The notes under the pieces: model-generated
Told to the model about the DNA's origin: nothing
Seen by the model: only the letters and a program-made list of their open reading frames with translations
Databases searched by the model: none
Translations under genes and position numbers: made by a program
NCBI RefSeq assembly: GCF_014595945.1
Contig: NZ_JABXWU010000001.1
Location: forward strand, 496,001-560,000
Reading direction: 5' to 3'
DNA from: Alkalibacillus aidingensis
GTDB lineage: Bacteria > Bacillota > Bacilli > Bacillales > Alkalibacillaceae
DNA length: 64,000 nt
Shown: piece by piece, positions 38,274 to 46,692 of the stretch
Position numbering within the stretch: the first letter of the stretch is position 1
Layout of the letters: the number at the start of each line of letters is the position of its first letter

Positions 38274-39617
38274 TTAACTATAAACTTCTTCGCTTTGTTT
38301 TAAGCGTTCAACTCTTTCTTCAAAGCCAGTATCTGCATTGATGAAAACTCGGTAAGTTGTTGAGTCGATTGTACCTATGATTTCATAAGTAAGTACCTCT
38401 TCTCCTAAATCATTCTCTATAACCGTTAATCGTTCTTCATAAATTTCTAGGTTCGGATTTACTTCCTCTTTAGCTTCTTCTGGTGTTAAGGATGCTTCAA
38501 AATCTAGATCTGTTCGCGTTTCTTGGTTCAATACATAGTCTCTAGCGGTTAACCCAATGATTTCTCCGGTATCCAACGCAACTTTAACTTGAATGCCGTC
38601 CGGGTAGTATAAAATATCATCTTCCTTGTGTACAAATTCATATACGCCCACTTTATCATATTGGATACTTTCGACAACATCTAGATCATCAAAATCAAGG
38701 TCATCAAGGAGCTCTTGAGCTTGATTCATTCCTTCATGTAAGCCAATTTCATTTTCTTCTAAGTCTCGACTTAATAAATATGACAACACATGACCACCTT
38801 GTTTGGTAACCTCTGCATAGCCATGCAACTCCTCTGTATCAAAAGAGACGTTAAACATAGGTAAATCTGCCCCTTCACCCGTCTCTGTGATCGTTAGCTC
38901 AACATTATCATCAAGCTCAAAAAACTCTCTAATCTTTTGACTAACCTCTTCTTCCGTGTGATCTTCACCTTCTAATTGAATTTCATCTTGTTCATCAGGA
39001 GTAACTGTTAGTCCAGCAGTTTCATTAAATACATCATAGCTTTCCGCATTTTTCTCTATCGTTTGCATTCCATCTATAATTGAGTTATCTCTTGGTTCGT
39101 TAGTCGCCAGTTCAACTTCAACATCCATCCATCTTAGACCATCATTTAATACTTGGTGTTGAACTGATCGTAAGTCACTTCTAACTTCGTCAGATTGCTC
39201 ACTTAATTCTCGTAACACTTCCATCTCTTCATCATCTAAAGGATCATCATCTAGACCTCGGATTGCAACTTCATAGGCAAAATCACCAATATTACTTAGA
39301 AACTCTTCCGTTTTATTGAAAGGCAATAAGGTTAAAGGTAATTGTGCGACATCTGCCTGTGCTTCAGATGTAATTTTCCAAATATCAGTCATTTGAGGTG
39401 AGAGTCTATCTGGTGTGTTCATAGCTAATACGGTATCTATCTTTTCATTTAATAAATCAACGCGATAACTCAAGTCGTGGAAAGCGCGTTGGTAGTTGTT
39501 TTCAGCCTTTATTAATACAGCATTTTTCTCTTGTTGTTCTTGATAACCCCAAATAACAGCACCAATAACACCAATCAAGAGAACAACATAAATAATCCAC
39601 CTTAGTGCTCCACTCAT
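38274..39617 (-). CDS. ypeB: Germination protein YpeB
   Basis: 447 residues. One N-terminal membrane segment (about 7-23), a helical middle region, then three PepSY-type modules (for example GHVLSYLLSRDLEENEIG and VALDTGEIIGLTARDYV). Needed for localisation and stability of the cortex-lytic enzyme SleB in spores; in B. subtilis the pair is made in the forespore under sigma-G. Follows sleB by 14 bases. Markedly acidic. Confidence 0.94.
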   Translation of the reverse strand: MSGALRWIIYVVLLIGVIGAVIWGYQEQQEKNAVLIKAENNYQRAFHDLSYRVDLLNEKIDTVLAMNTPDRLSPQMTDIWKITSEAQADVAQLPLTLLPFNKTEEFLSNIGDFAYEVAIRGLDDDPLDDEEMEVLRELSEQSDEVRSDLRSVQHQVLNDGLRWMDVEVELATNEPRDNSIIDGMQTIEKNAESYDVFNETAGLTVTPDEQDEIQLEGEDHTEEEVSQKIREFFELDDNVELTITETGEGADLPMFNVSFDTEELHGYAEVTKQGGHVLSYLLSRDLEENEIGLHEGMNQAQELLDDLDFDDLDVVESIQYDKVGVYEFVHKEDDILYYPDGIQVKVALDTGEIIGLTARDYVLNQETRTDLDFEASLTPEEAKEEVNPNLEIYEERLTVIENDLGEEVLTYEIIGTIDSTTYRVFINADTGFEERVERLKQSEEVYS

Positions 39618-39631
39618 TTAGTTCACTCCTT

Positions 39632-40645
39632 TTATTTCATAAAAATATGCTTACCAATACGTTTAATTTGTGGACGTGACCAAATCCAATCAGAGGTTGC
39701 TGTATCAGGGTTGAAATAATAAATCGCATCACCCGAAGGATCCCAACCATTTATGGCATCCATAACAGCCTCTCTAGATTGTTCATCAGGCTCTAAGTTA
39801 ATTTGTCCATCATCAACTGCCTCAAATGCTAATGGTTCATAGATGATGCCTGAAATAGAGTCTGGAAATTCGTCGCTTTCCAAACGATTCAAAATAACTG
39901 CTGCAATGGCCACCTGTCCGTTATAAGGCTCACCACGCCCTTCAGCATAAACTGCTTTTGCCATTAGCTCGATATCATTCTGTGAGAAACCTCCTGGTAC
40001 ATTAACAGCTGACTCCCCAGGAGCTCCTTCTTCTTCAGGTGCTTCTTCTTGTGGTGCCTCTTCCGGAACTGCCTCTTCATCTTCAGGTGCTTGTTGTGCA
40101 CCTTGATCTGGCTGTTCTTCGGGGGTTCCTTCTCCTTCTTGAGGTTGTTCGCCTTCTTGTGGCTGTTGTTCACCATCAGGTTGACCTTCCTGTGGTTGTT
40201 CTGCTTGTCCTTCAGGTGGCTGCTCCCCTTTATCCCCTTCCTTTTGGTCTCGAGGAGCATATGGCTCTTGCCCTCCGTAATGTGTAAAATCCTTGCCACT
40301 TCGAATCTGTTCGTGTACCCATTCTTTATCAAATTCTGTTGCACGTAATAACATATCTTTTGTCTTTTCCCCTACTAAACCATCAACTAACTCCAAGTCA
40401 AACTCCTCTTGAAAGTTAATAACAGCCCAGTAGGTTTCCCAACCAAAAACACCATCAATTTTTCCGTTATAAAAACCGATATATTGAAGTCTAGCTTGTA
40501 ACTCAATGACATCGTCACCTGTTGCCCCTTTTTGAATGACTTGTTCACTAAATCCTTCTACTTGATGTTCGGGGACAAATGTCGTCATTCCAACACTTAA
40601 TACCATAAGTAGTAATAGTTTTGCCAAAACAGGTTTCCTGCTCAA
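39632..40645 (-). CDS. sleB: Spore cortex-lytic enzyme SleB
   Basis: 337 residues: signal peptide (1-31), peptidoglycan-binding domain (about 37-100, GATGDDVIELQARLQYIGFY), a long low-complexity linker (about 120-212) made almost only of P, E, G, Q and A, then the C-terminal SleB lytic transglycosylase domain with the catalytic glutamate in AVYAEGRGEPYNGQ and the closing IYYFNPDTATSDWIWSR. Starts at TTG, 5 bases after GAGGAGG. It degrades cortex muramic-lactam peptidoglycan at germination. The acidic repetitive linker is longer than in B. subtilis (305 residues in total). Confidence 0.94.
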   Translation of the reverse strand: MSRKPVLAKLLLLMVLSVGMTTFVPEHQVEGFSEQVIQKGATGDDVIELQARLQYIGFYNGKIDGVFGWETYWAVINFQEEFDLELVDGLVGEKTKDMLLRATEFDKEWVHEQIRSGKDFTHYGGQEPYAPRDQKEGDKGEQPPEGQAEQPQEGQPDGEQQPQEGEQPQEGEGTPEEQPDQGAQQAPEDEEAVPEEAPQEEAPEEEGAPGESAVNVPGGFSQNDIELMAKAVYAEGRGEPYNGQVAIAAVILNRLESDEFPDSISGIIYEPLAFEAVDDGQINLEPDEQSREAVMDAINGWDPSGDAIYYFNPDTATSDWIWSRPQIKRIGKHIFMK

Positions 40646-40725
40646 TGTTTAATCCTCCTCATTCTGTCTAATCTTGATGCTTATTTTTTGTATCTTTGGA
40701 CGTAATATTCTTCTAAAATAAAAAA

Positions 40726-40759
40726 ACTAAGGTCGATATCTTATTCTATCGACCTTAGT
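40726..40759 (-). terminator. Terminator after ansA
   Basis: 13-bp perfect stem ACTAAGGTCGATA/TATCGACCTTAGT with 8-base loop. Minus strand runs into TTTTTTTATTTT. It begins 4 bases after the ansA stop. Confidence 0.88.
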
Positions 40760-40763
40760 TATG

Positions 40764-41720
40764 CTAAAAATGAAAGTTATCAGTACCGGCTGCTAGTTGT
40801 ACAGCCAATTTAACTCTTGCCTTTTTACTGTCATAATCACTACCTAGCACGACTCCTTCTTGGATGAGCTGATAAGCACTTCCTTCATAATCATACGTTG
40901 GATAAACAGCGCCTTCTTCTGAAGCGGTAGTAATCACAACCACTATATTTTGATTCAAACACTCTCTTATTGCCGGCATCATTTTAGGTGGTACTTGACC
41001 TCTACCAACACCTTCTAAAATAATCCCTTTAGCCCCGGCCTGGACTAAGCCTTGAAGTAAGACACCATCTCCATCCGTATAACACTTAATTATATCCACA
41101 CGCGGAAGTTGATGGTTAATTGTGTAGACTTCGCGTTTTAACGGTTTTTGGTAAATTTCCACTAAGTCATTATCAATAATACCTAAGTAACCAAACCCGA
41201 AAGAGTTAAATCCTTGGATATTACTTGCATGTTCTTTCTTTACATACTTAGCTGCAAAGATTCTCTCATTAAAAACGACAACGGCCCCAGCACCAATTAA
41301 ATCTGGGCTACAAGCAGAATAGATTGCGTGTCTTAAATTAATATAGACGTCACTACCTAAATCTGTAATTGAACGCTGCGATCCCGTTATAACAACCGGG
41401 CGATCATCTTGGACAGTCAGATCTAAGAAATAAGCAGTTTCCTCAATGGTATCTGTTCCATGTGTGACCACAACTCCACTCACTGATTCATCTTTAAAGT
41501 GGTGCTCGATTTTATTTTTTAACTTTATCCAATCCTGAGAATCTAGATGAATACTTGGCTTCTGGAATGCTGAATCAATAACAACCTCAATATCTTTTGG
41601 TAGATCACAATTAGCAGCTAACTCTTCACCAGTCATTTCACCGGATGAAAGTTTTCCACTGGGTTCTTTCGGCTTGCTTGCAATCGTACCACCTGTAGTG
41701 ATTAATACGACTTTGCTCAT
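40764..41720 (-). CDS. ansA: L-asparaginase
   Basis: About 318 residues, type I cytoplasmic asparaginase without a signal peptide. First catalytic threonine in LITTGGTIAS, second triad in VVVTHGTDTIEETA with the downstream lysine, and a GSQRSITDLGSDVYINL substrate loop. Hydrolyses asparagine to aspartate and ammonia. It starts 5 bases after ypdA and shares its transcript. In B. subtilis ansA is elsewhere (ansAB); the gene here sits where prsW would be. Confidence 0.92.
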   Translation of the reverse strand: MSKVVLITTGGTIASKPKEPSGKLSSGEMTGEELAANCDLPKDIEVVIDSAFQKPSIHLDSQDWIKLKNKIEHHFKDESVSGVVVTHGTDTIEETAYFLDLTVQDDRPVVITGSQRSITDLGSDVYINLRHAIYSACSPDLIGAGAVVVFNERIFAAKYVKKEHASNIQGFNSFGFGYLGIIDNDLVEIYQKPLKREVYTINHQLPRVDIIKCYTDGDGVLLQGLVQAGAKGIILEGVGRGQVPPKMMPAIRECLNQNIVVVITTASEEGAVYPTYDYEGSAYQLIQEGVVLGSDYDSKKARVKLAVQLAAGTDNFHF

Positions 41721-41725
41721 TATAT

Positions 41726-42712
41726 TCACCGACCATTTCGTTTTTGTAGAATGTCTTTTGCAATTAGCTCGCCGTGGTAACGACCGTTTTCTATAAAGAT
41801 CTCATTATTATTATAACCTGCGGCTATGACTCCTGCTATATAAATATCATCCACATTAGTCTCCATAGTTTGCTCATTAAAGTGTGGTCTTCCCGTCTCA
41901 TTATCAATGTCGATTCCTAAGTCAGTTAAGAAACCTTGGTCAGGATGGTAACCGATCATCGCGAAGACAAAGTCTGCTTCAACACTTCTTAATTCACCGT
42001 CAACCTGATAATGAACACGATCTTCTGTAATTTCCCTAATGTCTGCATTGAACTCCATGTCGACTTTCTCATGGCGTATGAGGGAATCGAATAAAGGTAA
42101 AATCCATGGTTTTACACTTGGTGAATAATCCTTACCACGGTATAAAACAGTAACATGGGCCCCTGCTTTCTCAAGCTCAAGTGTAGCATCAACTGCTGAA
42201 TTTTTCCCTCCAATTACAACGACCTTTTGATTATAATAAGGGTGAGCTTCTTTGAAATAATGGTAAACATGGGGTAGTGATTCACCTTTCACATTAAGTT
42301 TGTTTGGGTGATCATAATAGCCAGTAGCAATTATAAGATAAGGTGCTTGATATTCTTTTTTCTGACCGTTTTTAACTTCGGATTGAATGATATAGCCACT
42401 ATCAACTTTATGAACCTTTTCAACTTTTTCATAAGTATTTATTCGCAAATTCTCTCTTTGTGCAACAGTACGATAATAAGTTAGCGCTTCATTTCTCACC
42501 GGTTTTTGTCTTTCTGAAATAAACGGTATATGACCAACTTCTAATTTCTCGCTTGTACTAAAAAACGTTTGATGAGTTGGATAATGATATATAGAGTTCG
42601 CAACATTCCCCTTCTCAATTAATAATGGATCTACTCCTTGCCTTTTAAGTTCAAGGGCGGCTGATAACCCACAAGGACCAGCTCCTATGATGATGACTTC
42701 TTCCGTTTGCAT
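41726..42712 (-). CDS. ypdA: Bacillithiol disulfide reductase YpdA
   Basis: About 328 residues. FAD motif IIGAGPCGLSAALE at the N-terminus, NADPH-binding VVIGGKNSAVDATLE in the middle, and the C-terminal YIAGVIAAGYNNNEIFIENGR segment with GRYHGELIA. No CxxC redox pair of thioredoxin reductase type. Known family members recycle oxidised bacillithiol (BSSB). ATG at 42712 follows AGGGGTG; an in-frame GTG at 42721 lies inside that site. Next to gudB as in B. subtilis, but separated by element B. Confidence 0.92.
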   Translation of the reverse strand: MQTEEVIIIGAGPCGLSAALELKRQGVDPLLIEKGNVANSIYHYPTHQTFFSTSEKLEVGHIPFISERQKPVRNEALTYYRTVAQRENLRINTYEKVEKVHKVDSGYIIQSEVKNGQKKEYQAPYLIIATGYYDHPNKLNVKGESLPHVYHYFKEAHPYYNQKVVVIGGKNSAVDATLELEKAGAHVTVLYRGKDYSPSVKPWILPLFDSLIRHEKVDMEFNADIREITEDRVHYQVDGELRSVEADFVFAMIGYHPDQGFLTDLGIDIDNETGRPHFNEQTMETNVDDIYIAGVIAAGYNNNEIFIENGRYHGELIAKDILQKRNGR

Positions 42713-42900
42713 CTCTAACACCCCTAATATTTAATGTAATTAATGGTTTTCATATCATTTATTGCTTTTTATATTTAATCTAAGTTAAATGACATATGTA
42801 TTTAGTGAATACTAACACCTTAAGTCCAATAGTCTAGAATTGTTAATAGCCTTCTCGTTCTTCTATAAGAGTAGTTCAGTTATTATAACGCACTTGATCG

Positions 42901-43286
42901 GTAATGTTTATTGACTTGGCTGTGATCGGGTTTGATGACATGATGAGCAATTAGGTGCGGTAAAAACGTTTGATAGTAGGAGTCTCAATGACGTTTTGAC
43001 TTCCTTTGAAGCGCAAAATGTCCGAGAGACGTGGTCTCAAGACCGTTTTAGCCCCGTTTCAAGCGTGAAATGTCCGAGAGAATCGGTCTAATTAACGTTC
43101 CACCACCTTGTAAAGCCATCACCGTCAATTAGACGCAATCTAATTAACGTTCCACCACCTCGGGTAACTATTACCGTTAATTAGAAGCAGTCTCATGAAC
43201 GATACGTCTTCTTGTGAAGCTCAGAACGTCAATTAGAAACTAGCCGACTAACCTGTAAAGTAATGAACTTCATATCACTCATGTGA
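42901..43286. repeat. Intergenic element B: about six diverged 52-bp hairpin units, element A family
   Basis: Lies in the 670-base gap between gudB and ypdA, outside the gudB terminator. Unit starts at 42938, 42991, 43042, 43095, 43147 and 43199 keep a 51-53-base spacing although sequences differ. The fifth unit has an 11-bp perfect stem TCTAATTAACG/CGTTAATTAGA; the second pairs GTCTC...TTTTG with CAAAA...GAGAC. The right end (43260-43276, reverse strand) carries the family end motif; the left end shares ATGAGCAATTAGGTG (42943-42957) with element C (51493-51507, reverse strand). Nothing else is seen in 42713-42900. Confidence 0.8.
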
Positions 43287-43318
43287 AACAAAACCTATAT
43301 AAAAAATGCCGTAAAAAA

Positions 43319-43354
43319 ACAAATCCCCTACCAAAATAATCATAGGAGATTTGT
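43319..43354 (-). terminator. Terminator after gudB
   Basis: Stem ACAAATCCCCTA/TAGGAGATTTGT with one mismatch and a 12-base loop. Minus strand runs into seven T. It lies 33 bases past the gudB stop, before element B. Confidence 0.8.
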
Positions 43355-43386
43355 TCTTATTAATCAACTTGAAAACACTATTCAGA

Positions 43387-44661
43387 TTAAATCCAACCTC
43401 TAAATCTGGCCGCTTCTGTCATCTTACGAACACCGACCATATAAGCTGCCAGACGCATATCAATCTGACGGTTTTGTGCGGTTGTATATACATTATTGAA
43501 AGACTTAACAAGTACCTCACGTAGTTTTTCTTGTACCTCTTCTTCCTTCCAATAATACCCCTGATTATTTTGTACCCATTCAAAGTAGGATACCGTAACG
43601 CCACCAGCTGACGCTAACACATCTGGGACAATCAGTATATCACGTTCAGTTAAGATTTTTGTTGCTTCTAACGTAGTAGGACCATTTGCTGCTTCCACAA
43701 CAATTTCTGCTTTGATATTGTGTGCATTATCTTTGGTAATTTGGTTTTCAATAGCAGCCGGAACCAAAATGTCCGTTTCTAATTCCAACATTTCTTCATT
43801 AGTAATCGTATCATCAAATAAATTAGTGACTGTGCCAAAACTATCGCGACGATCGAGGAGATATTCGATATCTAGCCCTTCAGGATCATATAACGCCCCC
43901 TCGGCATCTGAGATCGCGATCACTTTTGCACCCATATCATGCATAAATTTAGCTAGGAAACTTCCTGCATTACCGAAGCCCTGAACAATTACACGAGCCC
44001 CTTTAAGATCAATTCCTCGTTTCTTACATGCTTCTTCAATACAAATTGTAACACCTTTTGCTGTAGCAGACTCCCTACCATGTGAACCACCAAGAACAAT
44101 TGGTTTACCAGTAATAAAACCTGGGCTGTTGAACTCGTCAATTCGACTGTATTCGTCCATCATCCAAGCCATAATTTGTGAATTAGTAAATACGTCTGGT
44201 GCAGGAATATCTTTAGTTGGACCGACAACTTGTGACAATGCGCGAACATATCCACGGCTGACACCTTCTAGCTCACGAAAAGACATCTCTCGTGGGTCAC
44301 ATACAATACCACCTTTACCTCCACCATATGGTAAATCAACAATACCAGACTTAAGCGTCATCCAGATTGACAACGCACGTACTTCTGTTTCACTGACATT
44401 AGGGTGAAAGCGCACCCCACCTTTTGTTGGTCCAACAGCATCATTATGCTGAGCACGATAACCGGTAAAAACTTTAACTTTACCATCGTCCATTCGAACT
44501 GGAATTCTAACAGTCACCATTCGAACAGGTTCTTTCATCAGCTCATACGCTTCTTCTGGATAACCTAACTTATCCAAAGCCTCACGGATCACTGACTGTG
44601 TTGATGATAAAATATCGTTTGGTTGTTCATTTTGAGAATCTGCTGGCTTTTCGGCTACCAT
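43387..44661 (-). CDS. gudB: NAD-specific glutamate dehydrogenase
   Basis: 424 residues. Substrate lysine in PTKGGVRFHPN, catalytic GGGKGGIVCDP, PAPDVFTNSQIMAWMMDEY and the Rossmann VIVQGFGNAGSF segment are intact. Catabolic deamination of glutamate. I see no in-frame duplication of the kind that inactivates gudB in B. subtilis 168, so the enzyme should be active. AGGAGG precedes the ATG; promoter at 44719-44746. gudB and rocG cannot be told apart by sequence alone; the symbol is by position beside ypdA. Confidence 0.92.
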   Translation of the reverse strand: MVAEKPADSQNEQPNDILSSTQSVIREALDKLGYPEEAYELMKEPVRMVTVRIPVRMDDGKVKVFTGYRAQHNDAVGPTKGGVRFHPNVSETEVRALSIWMTLKSGIVDLPYGGGKGGIVCDPREMSFRELEGVSRGYVRALSQVVGPTKDIPAPDVFTNSQIMAWMMDEYSRIDEFNSPGFITGKPIVLGGSHGRESATAKGVTICIEEACKKRGIDLKGARVIVQGFGNAGSFLAKFMHDMGAKVIAISDAEGALYDPEGLDIEYLLDRRDSFGTVTNLFDDTITNEEMLELETDILVPAAIENQITKDNAHNIKAEIVVEAANGPTTLEATKILTERDILIVPDVLASAGGVTVSYFEWVQNNQGYYWKEEEVQEKLREVLVKSFNNVYTTAQNRQIDMRLAAYMVGVRKMTEAARFRGWI

Positions 44662-44718
44662 TCGTTTACCTCCTATTATCTATAGAACAATCTTTAAGTA
44701 TTATTTCTTTCAATGATA

Positions 44719-44746
44719 AGTATACATCTTAAAAAAGAATATGCAA
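44719..44746 (-). promoter_or_regulatory. Sigma-A-type promoter of gudB
   Basis: Minus strand TTGCAT, 16-base spacer, TATACT, about 58 bases before the gudB ATG. Confidence 0.55.
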
Positions 44747-44781
44747 TATAATTGCTAGTTAAATTTATCAAAATTCTTTAT

Positions 44782-45720
44782 TTATTGTTTATATTTCTGT
44801 AGAGTTAATTGAATAAATTGATTAATCATGTCTTCATAGGTCATATTGATGGCTCCAGCCGCATCTGGATAAAGGCTCGTCGGTGTCATTCCAGGTAATG
44901 TATTGACCTCTAAAATGATTGGGCTTTCTTTTTTATTTAGGATAAAGTCTACCCTCGAGTAAGTTTCACACCCTAATGCTTGATGAGCTAAAACTGCTTG
45001 ATCCTGTATTTGTTTGGTTAAATCCTGATCAATCTCTGCAGGGACGATGTGTTCACTCCCCCCTTCAGCATATTTTGACTCGTAATCGTAGTATTTACTC
45101 TTTGGAACAATTTCAATAATTGGTAGAGCTTTCTCTTGACCTTTGTTCCCTAGGACTGCCACTGTTAACTCTCTCCCTGTTATAAAGGTTTCCACGATTA
45201 TGGCTGAATCATGCGCGAAACCTAATTGAACTGCTTCTTCTAATTGATCCCATTCCTCTAAAACAGTCAGACCTAATGTAGAGCCTTCTTGATTAGGCTT
45301 AATAACAAAAGGTAAGTTAAAATCACGCTTGATCTTAGTACAAATATCATTTAGTGATTCATAATGATAGTATGTCTGACTGTTGGCAATTGGTATACCA
45401 TGCATTGAGAAAACTTGTTTCGCCTTGGCTTTATCCATTGCTAGCGATGAGGATAGGACTCCTGAGCCAACATATGGAACCTCTAAAAGATCTAACATCC
45501 CTTGAACTGTACCGTCTTCACCCTGTTTCCCGTGTAAACCAATAAATACTAAATCTACACTTTTAATTTGTTCAATCAAGTTAATTAATTCAGATGGGTT
45601 AAAATCAATTGCGAGAACGTCATGCCCTAGTTGCCTCAAAGCCTCAATAATCCCTTGACCTGTTGAGAGAGACACTTCCCTTTCTTTTGATGTCCCACCA
45701 TATAAAACAGCAATTTTCAA
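44782..45720 (-). CDS. ddl: D-alanine-D-alanine ligase (short, DdlB-like)
   Basis: About 312 residues, ATP-grasp ligase. VLYGGTSKEREVSLSTG at the N-terminus, FIGLHGKQGEDGTVQG, VIKPNQEGSTLGLT, and the metal/ADP site SRVDFILNKKESPIILEVNTLPGMT (read in parts). Makes the D-Ala-D-Ala dipeptide for peptidoglycan. Shorter than the roughly 354-residue Ddl of B. subtilis, which is at another locus, so this could be a second isozyme. Start is TTG 45720, 8 bases after GAGG; the in-frame GTG at 45729 is part of the ribosome site. Follows mecB by 16 bases. Confidence 0.9.
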   Translation of the reverse strand: MKIAVLYGGTSKEREVSLSTGQGIIEALRQLGHDVLAIDFNPSELINLIEQIKSVDLVFIGLHGKQGEDGTVQGMLDLLEVPYVGSGVLSSSLAMDKAKAKQVFSMHGIPIANSQTYYHYESLNDICTKIKRDFNLPFVIKPNQEGSTLGLTVLEEWDQLEEAVQLGFAHDSAIIVETFITGRELTVAVLGNKGQEKALPIIEIVPKSKYYDYESKYAEGGSEHIVPAEIDQDLTKQIQDQAVLAHQALGCETYSRVDFILNKKESPIILEVNTLPGMTPTSLYPDAAGAINMTYEDMINQFIQLTLQKYKQ

Positions 45721-45736
45721 TGAATTCACCTCAAAA

Positions 45737-46309
45737 TTAACTAAAATATTGGTTCATGACCTCAATTGCACGGTCTTTGACGATTACAGAACCGTACTCT
45801 TGTAAAATATGCGAAGTCACAGTGCTTGGAGAAGCAAACTCTGACATAATCGAAATCAAATCATCACGTTCATCACTGGATAGTGATTCACCGGAAATCA
45901 TCATAAAGTAATCACCATCTAGTTGAAAAATCGTTGTTTTTAAAGACTGCTTTGTTCTTAACGTTTTTGATACTTGAATAATCGATTCGAATGAATCAAA
46001 AGCAAACATTAATTCCTTGCTTTCATCCATCGTCACTTTTAATTCAATATATTCATCATCATTTGTGGATTCATCCTGAGTAACCACAATGATCATTCCT
46101 TGTGCTTGTAGCATGTGTACACGAACCATTAACATTCCATCTAAGTCCATTTCTAGTTCTTCTGATGCTTCATACAACATATCCTGAAAAAGCTGATTAG
46201 CCTTCGGAAGGTTATTCCATAAATCCTCTCTAGAGTAACCTCTGTCTTTTAAATCATCATAGGTTAGAAAAATCTTAAACTGGTTAACGCTTATTCTTTC
46301 AAGTCTCAC
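45737..46309 (-). CDS. mecB: ClpC adaptor protein MecB (YpbH)
   Basis: About 190 residues from GTG 46309 (VRLERISVNQFKIFLTYDDL), preceded by GGGGGTGG. MecA/MecB family: the N-terminal substrate-binding part includes GYSREDLWNNLPKANQLFQ, and the C-terminal ClpC-binding domain starts after the acidic DEYIELKV region. A paralogue of the competence adaptor MecA, which B. subtilis also has elsewhere. Here it shares a transcript with ddl, not with ypbG as in B. subtilis. Confidence 0.88.
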   Translation of the reverse strand: MRLERISVNQFKIFLTYDDLKDRGYSREDLWNNLPKANQLFQDMLYEASEELEMDLDGMLMVRVHMLQAQGMIIVVTQDESTNDDEYIELKVTMDESKELMFAFDSFESIIQVSKTLRTKQSLKTTIFQLDGDYFMMISGESLSSDERDDLISIMSEFASPSTVTSHILQEYGSVIVKDRAIEVMNQYFS

Positions 46310-46467
46310 GTGAACCACCCCCAAAATTGTCATCTATATATTATATGTTTTTAACTACACTAAAATTGCTTGTATAGGCATGTATAAATCTTTGACCATA
46401 TCATATATTCTAAAACATGTCCGTGAAATTAAAAACTCTTGAAACTTATTTTTCCTAATAATTTTTC

Positions 46468-46686
46468 TTAACTTGGAATAAATGAAAGATAGTATAAAGG
46501 AATACCGATAATTAACAAAATGAACAATATCAATAAGGTATGTATGATAAATTTATGAATGAAAAGAGGATTTTTCGTCACACCTTTTTCACTCTTTGAT
46601 GTTTTTTGATGCACCTCACTTCTAGGAGGTAAATTTAGCGGGTCTAATGATTCTTCTTTATCGATTAAGTGCTGATCTTGATTCAT
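46468..46686 (-). CDS. Short YpbE-like membrane protein without LysM domain
   Basis: 72 residues: a hydrophilic cytoplasmic N-terminus (LPPRSEVHQKTSKSEKG), KNPLF, then one membrane segment (about 46-67) and a stop. GAGGTGACAAC precedes the ATG. B. subtilis ypbE, at the same place beside ypbD, begins in the same way but continues outside the membrane into a LysM domain (about 240 residues). Here no LysM sequence follows the stop in the remaining 158 bases before mecB. Either a truncated allele or a minimal form; the similarity is short. Confidence 0.55.
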   Translation of the reverse strand: MNQDQHLIDKEESLDPLNLPPRSEVHQKTSKSEKGVTKNPLFIHKFIIHTLLILFILLIIGIPLYYLSFIPS

Positions 46687-46692
46687 GTGTTG

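Noticed and set aside
39964-40348. Overlapping open frames on both strands in the sleB linker
   Set aside because: Low-complexity GAA/CAA/CCT-rich sequence keeps several frames open; only the sleB frame joins two known domains.
40646-40725. Sigma-G promoter for sleB-ypeB
   Set aside because: A GAATA-like -35 was seen but no acceptable CATNNTA -10 at proper spacing, so it was not listed.
42713-43386. Small protein gene or toxin-antitoxin pair in the ypdA-gudB gap
   Set aside because: No frame with a ribosome site; the space is explained by the repeat element and the gudB terminator.
43387-44661. Cryptic gudB allele with internal duplication
   Set aside because: No adjacent in-frame direct repeat was found in the coding sequence; the gene reads as intact.
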